64,000 nt of DNA from a bacterium (GCA_029009095.1 JAQXJT010000013.1:1-64000); one strand, 5' to 3'; positions 52,010 to 60,536 are shown, counted from the stretch's first letter. Numbers and translations: made by a program. The notes: generated by a model not told the origin, from the sequence alone.

Positions 52010-53276
52010 GACTGAAATATTCCTCAATGACCTGACAGGTTCTTTCCAAATCCTCGTCGCTGTGGGCGTCGGACACGAACAGCGCCTCAAACTGAGAGGG
52101 GGCCACATAGATGTTCCGCTCCAGCAGGTAGCGGAAATAGCCGGCATAGGCCGCCGTGTCGGAGGCAGCGGCGGAGGCGTAGTCCACCACGGGTCTGTCC
52201 GTGAAAAACACGCTCATCAGCGAACCCACCTGGTTGATGTGGATGCCCCTCCCGGCAGAGAGAAAGGCTGCCTTGAGCCGCTGGGTCTTCTCCTCCAGCC
52301 GCCGGTAGATATCCGGGTCGCTGCGGAGAATGTTCAGCGTGGCGAGTCCCGCGGCGGTGGCGATGGGGTTGCCGGAGAGGGTGCCCGCCTGGTACACGGG
52401 GCCATCGGGGGAGACGCTGCGCATGATCTCCGCCTTGCCGCCGTAGGCGCCCACGGGCATACCGCCGCCGATGATCTTGCCCAGGGTGGTCAGATCGGGG
52501 GTGACGCCGTAGTACTCCTGGGCGCCGCCCAGAGCCAGGCGGAAGCCGGTGATGACCTCGTCAAAGATGAGCAGGGCGTTGTACTTATGGGTGATTTCCC
52601 GAAGGAAGCGCAGGAACCCCCCGGCGGGGAGCACCACGCCCATGTTGGCGGCCACCGGCTCCACGATCACGGCGGCGATCCCGTCGGGATTGGCCTCGAA
52701 GGCGTCCCGGACGGACTGCTCGTCGTTGTACTGGGCCACCAGCGTGTGCCTGACAAAGTCCGCGGGCACGCCGGCGGAGTCGGGCACGTTGGTGGTCAGC
52801 GCGGCGGAGCCGGCCTTCACCAGCAGCCCGTCGCTGTGGCCGTGATAGCAGCCCTGGAACTTGATGATCTTGTCCCGGCCCGTGTAGCCCCGGGCCACAC
52901 GGATGGCGCTCATGACAGCCTCGGTGCCGGAGCTGACCAGACGGCTCACCTCCATGGAGGGGATGAGCTCGCTGAGCAGCTCGGCCATCTCCACTTCCCG
53001 GGCGGTGGGGGCGCCGTAGGTCAGTCCCGCATCGCAGGCGGACTTCACTTTCTCCAGCACGGCCGGGTGGGCGTGGCCCAGAATACCGGGGCCCCAGGAG
53101 CAGACATAATCGATCATCTCGTTGCCGTCCACATCGGTGATGTGGGAGCCGTGGGCGGCGGCGATAAAGCGGGGCGTGCAGCCCACGGAGCGGAAAGAGC
53201 GCACGGGGGAGTTCACGCCGCCGGGCAGATGCCGGCAGGCGCGCTCATAAAGCAGCTTGGAAGTGGCGTCATTCAT
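51984..53276 (-). CDS. hemL: glutamate-1-semialdehyde 2,1-aminomutase
   Basis: PLP/PMP enzyme converting glutamate-1-semialdehyde to 5-aminolevulinate. 430 aa; PGGVNSPVRSF at the N-terminus, GTEAVMSAIRVARGYTGR, IFDEVITGFR and the PLP lysine in TTLGKIIGGGMPVGA. Six bases after hemB. Confidence 0.96.
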   Translation of the reverse strand: MNDATSKLLYERACRHLPGGVNSPVRSFRSVGCTPRFIAAAHGSHITDVDGNEMIDYVCSWGPGILGHAHPAVLEKVKSACDAGLTYGAPTAREVEMAELLSELIPSMEVSRLVSSGTEAVMSAIRVARGYTGRDKIIKFQGCYHGHSDGLLVKAGSAALTTNVPDSAGVPADFVRHTLVAQYNDEQSVRDAFEANPDGIAAVIVEPVAANMGVVLPAGGFLRFLREITHKYNALLIFDEVITGFRLALGGAQEYYGVTPDLTTLGKIIGGGMPVGAYGGKAEIMRSVSPDGPVYQAGTLSGNPIATAAGLATLNILRSDPDIYRRLEEKTQRLKAAFLSAGRGIHINQVGSLMSVFFTDRPVVDYASAAASDTAAYAGYFRYLLERNIYVAPSQFEALFVSDAHSDEDLERTCQVIEEYFSHGICLSGN

Positions 53277-53282
53277 GGTGCT

Positions 53283-54266
53283 TCACCCAATCTTTCCCTC
53301 CCGGATCATCCGGGCAATCTCTCTGGCGTAGTAGGTGATGTAGATGTTCACACCGGCGCGGAAGGCGCTGACGGCCATCTCGGCCACGATGCGCTCTTCG
53401 TCGATCCAGCCCTTCTGGGCGGCGGCCTTGACCATGGCGTACTCGCCGCTGACAGAGTAGGCGGCCAGAGGGATCTCTACAAACTCGGCGGCTTTGGCCA
53501 CGATGTCCAGATAGGACAGAGCGGGCTTGACCATCACGATGTCCGCGCCCTCGGCGATGTCGGTCTCGATCTCCTTGAGACCCTCCCGGCCGTTGTGGAA
53601 GTCCATCTGGTAGCTCTTTCGGTCGCCAAAAGCGGGGGCGGAACCGGCGGCCTCCCGGAAGGGGCCGTAGAAAGCGGAGGCGTACTTGGCGGAGTAGGCC
53701 ATAATGGGCACATTGGTGAAGCCATTCTCGTCCAGCCGCTCCCGGATGGCAGCCACGCGGCCGTCCATCATGTCGGAGGGCGCCACCATGTCGGCGCCGG
53801 CCTGGGCGTGGGAGAGGGCGGTCCTGGCCAGCAGCTCCACGCTCTCGTCGTTCATGACGCTCTCACCGCAGATGATGCCGCAGTGACCGTGGGACATATA
53901 CTCGCACAGGCACACGTCGGTGATATAGTACATATCCGGGCAGCAGCGCCTGCCCTCCCGGAGGGCCCGCTGCACCACGCCGTCCGGGGCGTAGGCCTGA
54001 GAGGCCATCTCGTCCTTCACCGCAGGGATGCCAAAGAGCATCACGGCGTGGACGCCGTCGGCGTAGAGGGAGCAGAGAGCCTCGCCCACCTTGTCCACGG
54101 TGTAGCGGTACTGGCCGGGCATGGCCTCAATCTCCTCCACCTTGTTCTCCCCGTCCATAACGAACATGGGATAGACCAGAGAATCCGCGCTCACGCGGGT
54201 TTCACGAACCATTTTTCTCAGCGTCTCGCTGCTGCGGAGACGGCGGGGTCGCATGATAAGCTCCAT
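53283..54266 (-). CDS. hemB: porphobilinogen synthase (delta-aminolevulinate dehydratase)
   Basis: Condenses two 5-aminolevulinate molecules into porphobilinogen. 327 aa; the zinc ligands DVCLCEYMSHGHCG and the two Schiff-base lysines (AYSAKYAS and MVKPALSYLD) are present, so the zinc-dependent type is predicted. One base separates it from the cobA-hemD stop. Confidence 0.96.
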   Translation of the reverse strand: MELIMRPRRLRSSETLRKMVRETRVSADSLVYPMFVMDGENKVEEIEAMPGQYRYTVDKVGEALCSLYADGVHAVMLFGIPAVKDEMASQAYAPDGVVQRALREGRRCCPDMYYITDVCLCEYMSHGHCGIICGESVMNDESVELLARTALSHAQAGADMVAPSDMMDGRVAAIRERLDENGFTNVPIMAYSAKYASAFYGPFREAAGSAPAFGDRKSYQMDFHNGREGLKEIETDIAEGADIVMVKPALSYLDIVAKAAEFVEIPLAAYSVSGEYAMVKAAAQKGWIDEERIVAEMAVSAFRAGVNIYITYYAREIARMIREGKIG

Positions 54267-54267
54267 T

Positions 54268-55782
54268 TTACTCTACCTCATCTTTCTGATCATGTAGGAT
54301 GCACTCGCAGATACTGTCAATGGTGGCGGCCTGGGAGGTGATGGTGCGCAGATGGTAGCCCTCGGCGGCCTCCCGGGTCTGCCGCCCGATGCAGACTCCC
54401 AGCACCCTGTCGAGATTTTCCCGGTTCTTCACCATCTGCACGAAGTTGTGGACGGTGGAGGCGCTGGTGAAGGTCACATAGTCCACGCTGCCGCTCTCCA
54501 GCAGCTTGTCCAGATCCAGCCAGGGATGCTCCTGGGGCAGCGTCTCGTAGACGGGCACGTCCACGATTACCGCCTCGCTCTCGGAGAGGATCTCCGGGAG
54601 GATGGGGTTGCCGATGGCAGCCCGGGGAATGAGCACCTTGTCCTCAGCGGTGAGCTTTTCCACCAGCAGCCGGGCCATGGCCTCGTTCTCATAGACCTGC
54701 GGCATCAGATCCGCCATGCAGCCGTGCTGCTCCAGCTCTCTGGCCGTACCGGCGCCCAGCACGGCGAAGCGGCAGTTGTGCAGGCTGCGCACATCCTTCT
54801 TCATGGCGCGCATCTCCCGGAAGAACACATCCACCCCGGTGGGGGAGGTGAACACCACCCAGGTGTACTCCCCGATACGCTCGATCTGACCGCGCAGGAA
54901 GCTGTTGTCCTCCAGCGGTTCGAGACGGATGGAGGGCAGCTCCACCACCTCCGCGCCCAGACGGCGGAGCTTCTCGGTGAGCTGGGAGCTGCGGCCCCGG
55001 GGCCGGGTGACCAGGATCTTTCTGCCGAAGAGGGGTAGGTTTTCCCGCCACTGGAGCTTATCCGCCAGAGAGCAGACCTGCCCCACCACAATGATGGCGG
55101 GGGTGGCGACGCCCCGGCGCGCCACCTCGTCAGGCAGCGTGCCCACGGTGGCCACGATCTTCTTCTGCCCGGCGGTGGTGCCCTGGGAGAGGATGGCGGC
55201 GGGCATATCCGGGCTCATGCCGGCCTCCAGCAGCCCGCTGCATATATCCCGGAGGGCGGAGACGCCCATCATGAACACATAGGTGCCCCCGGCCTCCACA
55301 AAGGCCCGGAAGTTGATGTCCAGAGGCATGTCCTTCTTCCGGTGGGCAGTGATAAAGTGGACGGACGCGGCGAAGTCTCGGTGGGTCACGGGGATGCCGT
55401 TGTAGGCGGGGACTGCCACGGGGGAGGTGATGCCGGGCACGATCTCAAAGGGCATACCCCGCTCCACCAGATACTCGGCTTCCTCGCCGCCCCGGCCGAA
55501 CATATAGGGGTCGCCGCCCTTGAGCCGAACCACCCGGTTCCCGGCCAGGGCCTCCTCGTAGATGATGCGGTTCATCTCGTGCTGGGGGATGGTGTGGTTG
55601 CCCGCGTGCTTGCCCGCGTCGATGCAGCGGGCCGTGGGGGGGATCATGGCGAGAATACCCTGCCCCACCAGCGCGTCGTAGATCACGACCTCGGCCTGCT
55701 CCAGCACGCTTCTGGCCCGAAGCGTCAACAGCTCGGGGTCACCCGGGCCGGTGCCCACCAGCCAAACTTTTCCCTGACTCAT
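54268..55782 (-). CDS. cobA-hemD: uroporphyrinogen-III methyltransferase/synthase fusion
   Basis: 504 aa bifunctional protein. Residues 1 to about 245 are SUMT (GTGPGDPELLTLRA, RLKGGDPYMFGRGGEEAE, VPGITS, THRD), making precorrin-2. About 250-500 are HemD (ILVTRPRGRSSQLTEKLRRL, VVFTSPTGVDVFF), closing the uroporphyrinogen III ring. The fusion is common in clostridia and channels flux to sirohydrochlorin and corrinoids. Overlaps hemC by 4 bp. Confidence 0.95.
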   Translation of the reverse strand: MSQGKVWLVGTGPGDPELLTLRARSVLEQAEVVIYDALVGQGILAMIPPTARCIDAGKHAGNHTIPQHEMNRIIYEEALAGNRVVRLKGGDPYMFGRGGEEAEYLVERGMPFEIVPGITSPVAVPAYNGIPVTHRDFAASVHFITAHRKKDMPLDINFRAFVEAGGTYVFMMGVSALRDICSGLLEAGMSPDMPAAILSQGTTAGQKKIVATVGTLPDEVARRGVATPAIIVVGQVCSLADKLQWRENLPLFGRKILVTRPRGRSSQLTEKLRRLGAEVVELPSIRLEPLEDNSFLRGQIERIGEYTWVVFTSPTGVDVFFREMRAMKKDVRSLHNCRFAVLGAGTARELEQHGCMADLMPQVYENEAMARLLVEKLTAEDKVLIPRAAIGNPILPEILSESEAVIVDVPVYETLPQEHPWLDLDKLLESGSVDYVTFTSASTVHNFVQMVKNRENLDRVLGVCIGRQTREAAEGYHLRTITSQAATIDSICECILHDQKDEVE

Positions 55783-56684
55783 ACGCCGTCTCCTTTGTTA
55801 TCCCGGAACCAGTCGCCCATCTCCACGCCGATCTCCTCGGCGCAGGAGCGCTCTCCGGTCATAGTGTGTTTTCTGTAGCTCCCCCGATCCTCGTCGTAGT
55901 AGAGGGCGGTCAGCTCCAGCAGCTCGCCGCGGAGCACCGCGTGGGCGGCCATGGGGGAGGAGCAGCCGCCGTTGACCCGCCGGACAAAGGCCCTCTCCGC
56001 CAGCGCGGCGGCGCAGCCATCGGGGTCATAAAAGCCCTCCATCATACTGTAGTCCTCGCCCCGGCGGCCCTGAATGGCCAGAATGCCCTGACCGGCGGCG
56101 GGGAGAAGCTCCTCGGTGTCAAAGCAGCGGGTGATCCGATCGCCCAGACCCAGCCGTCGCAGTCCTGCGGAGGCCAGTACCAGCGCGTCGTACTCGCCGT
56201 TGTCCAGCTTTTGCAGCCGGGTGAGCACGTTGCCCCGGACATTCCTGAACTCCACGCCCGGGTAGAGGGCCTTGAGCTGGAGCTGGCGGCGGAGAGAGGA
56301 GCAGCCCACCACCATGCCGGGGCGGAGTTCGGCGCCGTCCCGGCCCATGACCAGCGCGTCCCGCTCATCCTCCCGCCGGGAGAAGCCCAGCAGGGGCAGC
56401 TCCTCGCTGACCTCCATGGGCACATCCTTGAGCGAGTGCACGGAGATGTCGCTGCGCCGCTCCATGAGCGCCACATCCAGTTCCTTGACAAAAAGCCCCT
56501 TGCCGCCGATCTGGTAGAGGGGGCCGTCCAGCTTGATGTCGCCGGTGGTCTTCAGCGCCAGCAGCTCCACCTCCAGCCGGGGGTAGTTCTCGCGCAGGTA
56601 GTCGATCACAATGTTGCTCTGTACAACGGCCAGCTTGCTCTCCCGGCTGCCGACCACGAGCTTAGTTCTCGTCATGGTATCCAT
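55779..56684 (-). CDS. hemC: porphobilinogen deaminase (hydroxymethylbilane synthase)
   Basis: Polymerises four porphobilinogens on a dipyrromethane cofactor. 301 aa; VGSRESKLAVVQS, SVHSLKDVPME, and the cofactor Cys in GGCSSPMAAHA. The ATG at 56684 has GGAG seven bases upstream and overlaps the sirC 3' end by 23 bp; a second ATG three codons in is less well placed. Confidence 0.95.
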   Translation of the reverse strand: MDTMTRTKLVVGSRESKLAVVQSNIVIDYLRENYPRLEVELLALKTTGDIKLDGPLYQIGGKGLFVKELDVALMERRSDISVHSLKDVPMEVSEELPLLGFSRREDERDALVMGRDGAELRPGMVVGCSSLRRQLQLKALYPGVEFRNVRGNVLTRLQKLDNGEYDALVLASAGLRRLGLGDRITRCFDTEELLPAAGQGILAIQGRRGEDYSMMEGFYDPDGCAAALAERAFVRRVNGGCSSPMAAHAVLRGELLELTALYYDEDRGSYRKHTMTGERSCAEEIGVEMGDWFRDNKGDGV

Positions 56685-57120
56685 CCAGAAACTCCTGTAA
56701 CTTTTTTCTCATCTGTTTTGTCAGCGCGGGGGTGCGCTCCGTGGAGCACAGCCCGGCGGTCATTTCCCCGGTGAGCGCCAGCGCGGGGAAACGGAAATCG
56801 CACAAATCCATGTCGGAGGCCACATTTTTGATGATGCCCCTGCCCGCGCAAAGGGCGGCGATGCGGGCGTTCTCCTCCTTGTTGTCCGTGGCGATCACGG
56901 CCAGCCAGACCCCCTCGAGGTCGCCGTCCTCAAACCGCCGCTCCACCAGCTCCAGTCCGGGCATCTCCCGGAAGCCCGGAGCGAATTGGGGGGCCACCAC
57001 GGTGATGGCGCAGCCGAAGGGGAGCAGGGAGCGGGTGCGCCGCTCGGCCACGCTGCCCGCGCCCACCACCAGCACCTTCTTCCCCTCCAGGGAGACGAAC
57101 ATGGGAAAATACCGGCTCAT
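56662..57120 (-). CDS. sirC: precorrin-2 dehydrogenase
   Basis: NAD-dependent oxidation of precorrin-2 to sirohydrochlorin. 152 aa: Rossmann fold KKVLVVGAGSVAERRTRSLL, VVAPQF and the LCDFRFPAL...TAGLCSTERTPALTKQMRK segment of Met8/CysG N-termini. It lacks the helical chelatase part of CysG and Met8p, fitting a separate cobaltochelatase. Confidence 0.92.
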   Translation of the reverse strand: MSRYFPMFVSLEGKKVLVVGAGSVAERRTRSLLPFGCAITVVAPQFAPGFREMPGLELVERRFEDGDLEGVWLAVIATDNKEENARIAALCAGRGIIKNVASDMDLCDFRFPALALTGEMTAGLCSTERTPALTKQMRKKLQEFLDGYHDEN

Positions 57121-57124
57121 CCTC

Positions 57125-57658
57125 TCAGCCCTGCAGCTTTCTCTTCACGAAGTAGTTGAGGATGCCGCCCCCCACGATGATGCCCAGGGCGATGAAGCCC
57201 ACCCGCTTGGCGGCCTCCTGGGGGAGGGCGCTCTTGGAGTCGATGGCGTCGGAGTGGAAGGTGAGGAGGTAATGCACCTCATAGGGGGTGCCCATGGCGG
57301 TGGTGTCGCCGATGACCTCAATGGGCGCGTCCATGGCGGTGATGGGCACCACGAAGCTGGAGTTGGCCCCCTCCTCGGAGAGGTTCAGGTACTTCTCGCC
57401 GTTGAGCACCATGTAGTCGTAGCTGTCGCTGCTCCAGACCAGCCTGGCGTAGGCCCGGCCGCCGCGAATGGTCATCAGCGCCGGGGAGGAGACGAAAGCC
57501 TTGCCGCTGCCGCCAACGATATCCACGCCGATGGAGTACTCGCCGTCCTCCAGATCCAGCAGGATAGCGCCGTCCTCCTCCGCCGCCATGGCGGCGGGAG
57601 TCAGGAGCGAGAGGAGCAGCACGGCGAGCAGTACAAGGGATAGCTTGCAATATTTCAT
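57125..57658 (-). CDS. secreted membrane-anchored protein of the same family (copy 3)
   Basis: 177 aa: signal peptide (cleavage near AMA/AEE), beta-rich domain (DGEYSIGVDIVGGSGKAF, GGRAYARLVWSSDSYDYMVL, FVVPITAMD, IGDTTAMGTPYEVHYLLTF) and a C-terminal TM helix (FIALGIIVGGGILNYF) with a KRK stop. Alignment by eye with copy 1 shows long shared stretches (GGSGK, YDY-VL, IGDT-AM-P-EV-Y-L). It lies inside the tetrapyrrole operon between an ABC-2 exporter and sirC, which suggests a role in moving or holding a tetrapyrrole or cobalt at the outer membrane face. Function unproven. Confidence 0.8.
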   Translation of the reverse strand: MKYCKLSLVLLAVLLLSLLTPAAMAAEEDGAILLDLEDGEYSIGVDIVGGSGKAFVSSPALMTIRGGRAYARLVWSSDSYDYMVLNGEKYLNLSEEGANSSFVVPITAMDAPIEVIGDTTAMGTPYEVHYLLTFHSDAIDSKSALPQEAAKRVGFIALGIIVGGGILNYFVKRKLQG

Positions 57659-57671
57659 GTGTACACCCCTC

Positions 57672-58403
57672 TCAGTTGTTCTTTTTGCGGTAGATATACA
57701 CCATGGCGATGCCCAGAAAAACCGCCAGATAGCCCAGCAGGATCACGATCCCCCGGATACTCACCCCGCCGCCGGAGGCGATGGAGCGGATGATGGCGCT
57801 GGCCTGGGAGAGGGGCAGATACTCCACGATCTCCCGGAAGCCGTGGGGGATGCGCTCGGGGGCGAAAAAGGTGTTGCAGAGGTAGGCCATGGGCATGATG
57901 AAGTAGTTGGAAAACCGGGGCACGTCCGCGTGGTTCTTGGCCAGAAAGGACACCACCACGCCGATGGAGGAGAACACCGCCCCGTTGAGGAGCATGACCA
58001 GCACGGACCAGCCGTTGAAGACCAGATCCTTGGCGATGGGGGTGGTGAGCAGCAGGATAACGCCGCCGGCGTAGAGACCCCGCAGGCTGCCCGCCAGCAC
58101 CTGCCCCAGAATGAACTGCCAGAGGGGGGTGGGGGAGATCATCACCTGGTCGAAGGCCCGCTCGTAGAGCCGCTGGACGTTCAGACTCTGGGCGATGGCG
58201 TTGAAGCTGCCGTTCATGGTGGTCAGTGCCACCACGCCGGGGATGAGGAAGTTCAGATAAGGCTCCCCGTGGGAGCTGATCTGGATGCCAAGGGAGAAAA
58301 CCAGCAGATACATCAGCGGGGCGATCATGGCGGCGATGGTGATCTTGTAGAAGTCCCGCCGGAACTCCACCCATTTCTCCCAGAGTACGGCCACAATGCC
58401 CAT
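57672..58403 (-). CDS. ABC-2 type exporter permease
   Basis: 243 aa, about six membrane helices; ALTTMNGSFNAIAQSLNVQRLYERAFDQVMISPTP is the typical ABC-2 cytoplasmic coupling region and FSNYFIMPMAYLCNTFF the conserved segment before the last helices. It is adjacent to its ATPase (stop and start touch at 58403) and sits in the tetrapyrrole operon. Similar modules (NodJ/DrrB class) export drugs, polysaccharides or haem-like molecules; the cargo here is unknown. Confidence 0.88.
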   Translation of the reverse strand: MGIVAVLWEKWVEFRRDFYKITIAAMIAPLMYLLVFSLGIQISSHGEPYLNFLIPGVVALTTMNGSFNAIAQSLNVQRLYERAFDQVMISPTPLWQFILGQVLAGSLRGLYAGGVILLLTTPIAKDLVFNGWSVLVMLLNGAVFSSIGVVVSFLAKNHADVPRFSNYFIMPMAYLCNTFFAPERIPHGFREIVEYLPLSQASAIIRSIASGGGVSIRGIVILLGYLAVFLGIAMVYIYRKKNN

Positions 58404-59251
58404 TACCGTTTCTCCCCCCTTTTGCTCTCGGCGATGCGGGTGACGAACACATCCTCCAGCGTGGTCGCCCGAAGCGTGGCGCTGCGGGAGAGGGTGGATA
58501 GATAGGCCATGGCCTCCTCCCGGGTGGAGAAGAAGCGGCTGTGGGTCTCGTCGTTCTCAAAGCTGTCCACGGCGTACTCGCCCAGAGAGTGAATGAACGC
58601 CGCGGGGGTGTTCACCTCGGTCATGCGCCCCTTGTTCAAAAGCGCCACTCTCCCGCAGAGCGATTCGGCCTCCTCCATGTAATGCGTGGTCAGGAGGATG
58701 GTCAGACTGCGGTCGTTGAGCTTGCGCAGCATACTCCACATCTGCCGGCGGGACAGGGCGTCCATACCGGCGGTGGGCTCGTCCAGCAGGATGATCTCCG
58801 GCTCGGTGAGCAGCGCCCGGCACACCATGAGCTTGCGCTTCATGCCGCCGGAGAGCTTGCGCACGCTGCGCCGCCGGAAGTCGGAGAGCTCCGCGAACTC
58901 CAGCAGTTCGTCGGTGCGCTGGCGGATCTTTTTCTCGGGCATGTGATAGAGCAGCCCCTGATACTTCATGACCTCCAGCATATTCATATCCTGGCGCATG
59001 GAGTATTCCTGGGTGATCACGGAGATCTTCCGCTTCAGCTCCGGCCGCTGCCGGGTGAGTTCCTCCCCATCGATGAGCACTCTCCCGCTGGTGGGGAGCA
59101 CCAGCGTGGAGAGCATACTGATGGTGGTGGTCTTGCCCGCGCCGTTGGGGCCAAGCAGACCGAAAAACTCTCCCGTACCGATGCGGAGACTCAGATCGTC
59201 CACGGCGGTGAAGTCGCCGTATTTCTTGGTCAGATGCTCAAGCTCGATCAT
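58403..59251 (-). CDS. ABC exporter ATP-binding protein
   Basis: 282 aa with GPNGAGKTTT, signature LSGGMKRK, Walker B IILLDEPTAGMD and switch His (LTTHYMEEAE), the NodI/DrrA exporter type. The extra C-terminal about 60 residues follow the DrrA pattern. Its start overlaps cbiL by 14 bp, so it is translated as part of the corrinoid operon. Confidence 0.9.
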   Translation of the reverse strand: MIELEHLTKKYGDFTAVDDLSLRIGTGEFFGLLGPNGAGKTTTISMLSTLVLPTSGRVLIDGEELTRQRPELKRKISVITQEYSMRQDMNMLEVMKYQGLLYHMPEKKIRQRTDELLEFAELSDFRRRSVRKLSGGMKRKLMVCRALLTEPEIILLDEPTAGMDALSRRQMWSMLRKLNDRSLTILLTTHYMEEAESLCGRVALLNKGRMTEVNTPAAFIHSLGEYAVDSFENDETHSRFFSTREEAMAYLSTLSRSATLRATTLEDVFVTRIAESKRGEKR

Positions 59252-59942
59252 TGCTCTTGGGGGCGTCTTTCACGATGAGCAGGGAGTAGTAGCTGCCCTT
59301 CTCGGGGATCTCTTCGGTACTGTAGTGGATCCGTTCGTCGGCCATGCCGCAGTTTTCGATCATCATGGCCTGCTGGCCGTTCTTCCGGAGAATGGCCTTC
59401 ACCTTGTCCAGCTTGCTGGCGGCCTTCATGAGCACCTTGTTGCCCGGGTAGGTGAGGGCGGTCTCAATGTCGTAGGAGGCGGGGATAATGTGGAGCTGCT
59501 CCTCCCGGTCGGCCAGGCTGTCGTTGAAGCGGGCGGCCACGGCGCAGAAGGAGGGAATGCCGCTGACGATCTCGGCAGCGTAGCCGTCGGCCACAACGAA
59601 ACGCTGCACATACATATAAGTGGAGTAGACCGTGGGGTCGCCCAGGGTGATCAGCGCCACGCTGCGCCCCGCATCCAGCACGCCCTCCACCTTTTTGGCA
59701 CACTCGGCGTAGTTGGCGTTGAGCAGGGAGAGATCCTTGGTCATGGGGGTGGGGAGGAGCAGATGCTCCTTTTCCGCGATCTCCGGGCAGGCGGCCACGG
59801 CGATCTTGTAAGCTACGCTCTCGCTGGGATCCTTGCCGGGGATACCGATGACCTCACATTCGCGCAGAAGACGGACCGCCTTCAGCGTCAGCAGTTCCGG
59901 GTCGCCGGGACCCACGCCAATTCCGTAAAGTTTCGCTTGCAT
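59238..59942 (-). CDS. cbiL: cobalt-precorrin-2 C20-methyltransferase
   Basis: SAM-dependent methylation at C-20. 234-aa tetrapyrrole methylase: KLYGIGVGPGDPELLTLKAV, TLGDPTVYSTYMYV and GIPSFCAVAARF. The ATG at 59942 was chosen for its GGAG site eight bases upstream; the GTG three codons earlier is too close to it. First gene after riboswitch 3; the methylase acting before CbiH is thus encoded apart from the main cbi operon. Confidence 0.94.
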   Translation of the reverse strand: MQAKLYGIGVGPGDPELLTLKAVRLLRECEVIGIPGKDPSESVAYKIAVAACPEIAEKEHLLLPTPMTKDLSLLNANYAECAKKVEGVLDAGRSVALITLGDPTVYSTYMYVQRFVVADGYAAEIVSGIPSFCAVAARFNDSLADREEQLHIIPASYDIETALTYPGNKVLMKAASKLDKVKAILRKNGQQAMMIENCGMADERIHYSTEEIPEKGSYYSLLIVKDAPKSNDRA

Positions 59943-60005
59943 GTCGTACACTCCTTTTTTGTGTTAATGCCGCTTCAACTCATGGGGGAGAGGACAGCCG
60001 ACGGC

Positions 60006-60038
60006 AAAAAACGGCTGCCGCATCTCTGCGACAGCCGT
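60006..60038 (-). terminator. riboswitch 3 expression-platform terminator
   Basis: ACGGCTGCCGCA (60011-60022) pairs with TGCGACAGCCGT (60027-60038), apart from a C-A mismatch, followed on the minus strand by U6. Confidence 0.85.
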
Positions 60039-60131
60039 GAGCCCAGTGGAGACAAAGCCCCCCCTTGGAAAAGGGAGAGCAAACCACAGTCAAAATGGGA
60101 ACCGATCCGTAGACAGCAGATGCAGGATTCC

Positions 60132-60277
60132 ACACAAAGGCAGGTTCCTGGCTGCATAAGCCTCCAGCCCGCCGCCGTTTCCGGCAGTCGGGGGGAGCAA
60201 CTTACTCACAGTGACCGTATCGTTCCGGATTCTCACCGGATTCCCTTTTCATCCGCAGGCGCGGCAACCCCTGTGTA
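60132..60277 (-). ncRNA. cobalamin riboswitch 3 (cbiL-hem operon)
   Basis: On the minus strand: GGGAATCCGGTGAGAATCCG, ACGGTCACTGTGAGTAAG, CCGGAAACGGCGGCGGG and CAGCCAGGAACCTGCC, ordered as in cobalamin aptamers. The last box deviates from the usual AGTCAGGAGACCTGC. Confidence 0.9.
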
Positions 60278-60299
60278 CATGTCTATTGAGTTTGGCGGG

Positions 60300-60328
60300 A
60301 TTATATCACAGCAGGAGAAGAATGTCAA
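60300..60328 (-). promoter_or_regulatory. promoter of the riboswitch 3 operon
   Basis: Consensus TTGACA (60323-60328) and TATAAT (60300-60305), 17-base spacer, minus strand. Confidence 0.9.
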
Positions 60329-60456
60329 TTCGTGCGGGAACAAAAAGGTGAAAATCATGCACTCAGTGCATAGAACTCTTTCCGCAACCGCCAGGGGATA
60401 TGTACTCTTGATTAAATAATAGGATGAAAAATATTTATAATATATGGAAACTCCTC

Positions 60457-60485
60457 TTGACAGGTTAACAGAAATTAACTATACT
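60457..60485 (+). promoter_or_regulatory. promoter of the TetR-GNAT operon
   Basis: TTGACA (60457-60462) and TATACT (60480-60485), 17-base spacer. The spacer contains an imperfect copy of the operator (GTTAACAGAAATTAAC). Confidence 0.88.
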
Positions 60486-60488
60486 GGG

Positions 60489-60504
60489 GTTAATAGTTAT
60501 TAAC
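60489..60504. promoter_or_regulatory. TetR operator, identical to that at 28.8 kb
   Basis: GTTAATAGTTATTAAC is a palindrome three bases after the -10 box. The same 16 bases occur at 28802-28817 after an almost identical promoter. Confidence 0.8.
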
Positions 60505-60536
60505 TGCTTTGACAGTGCGAAAGGAGGGATGGTGTT

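Noticed and set aside
52008..54341. 777-codon plus-strand frame opposite hemL and hemB
   Set aside because: Antisense to two enzymes with intact catalytic motifs; Gly/His-rich with no recognisable fold.
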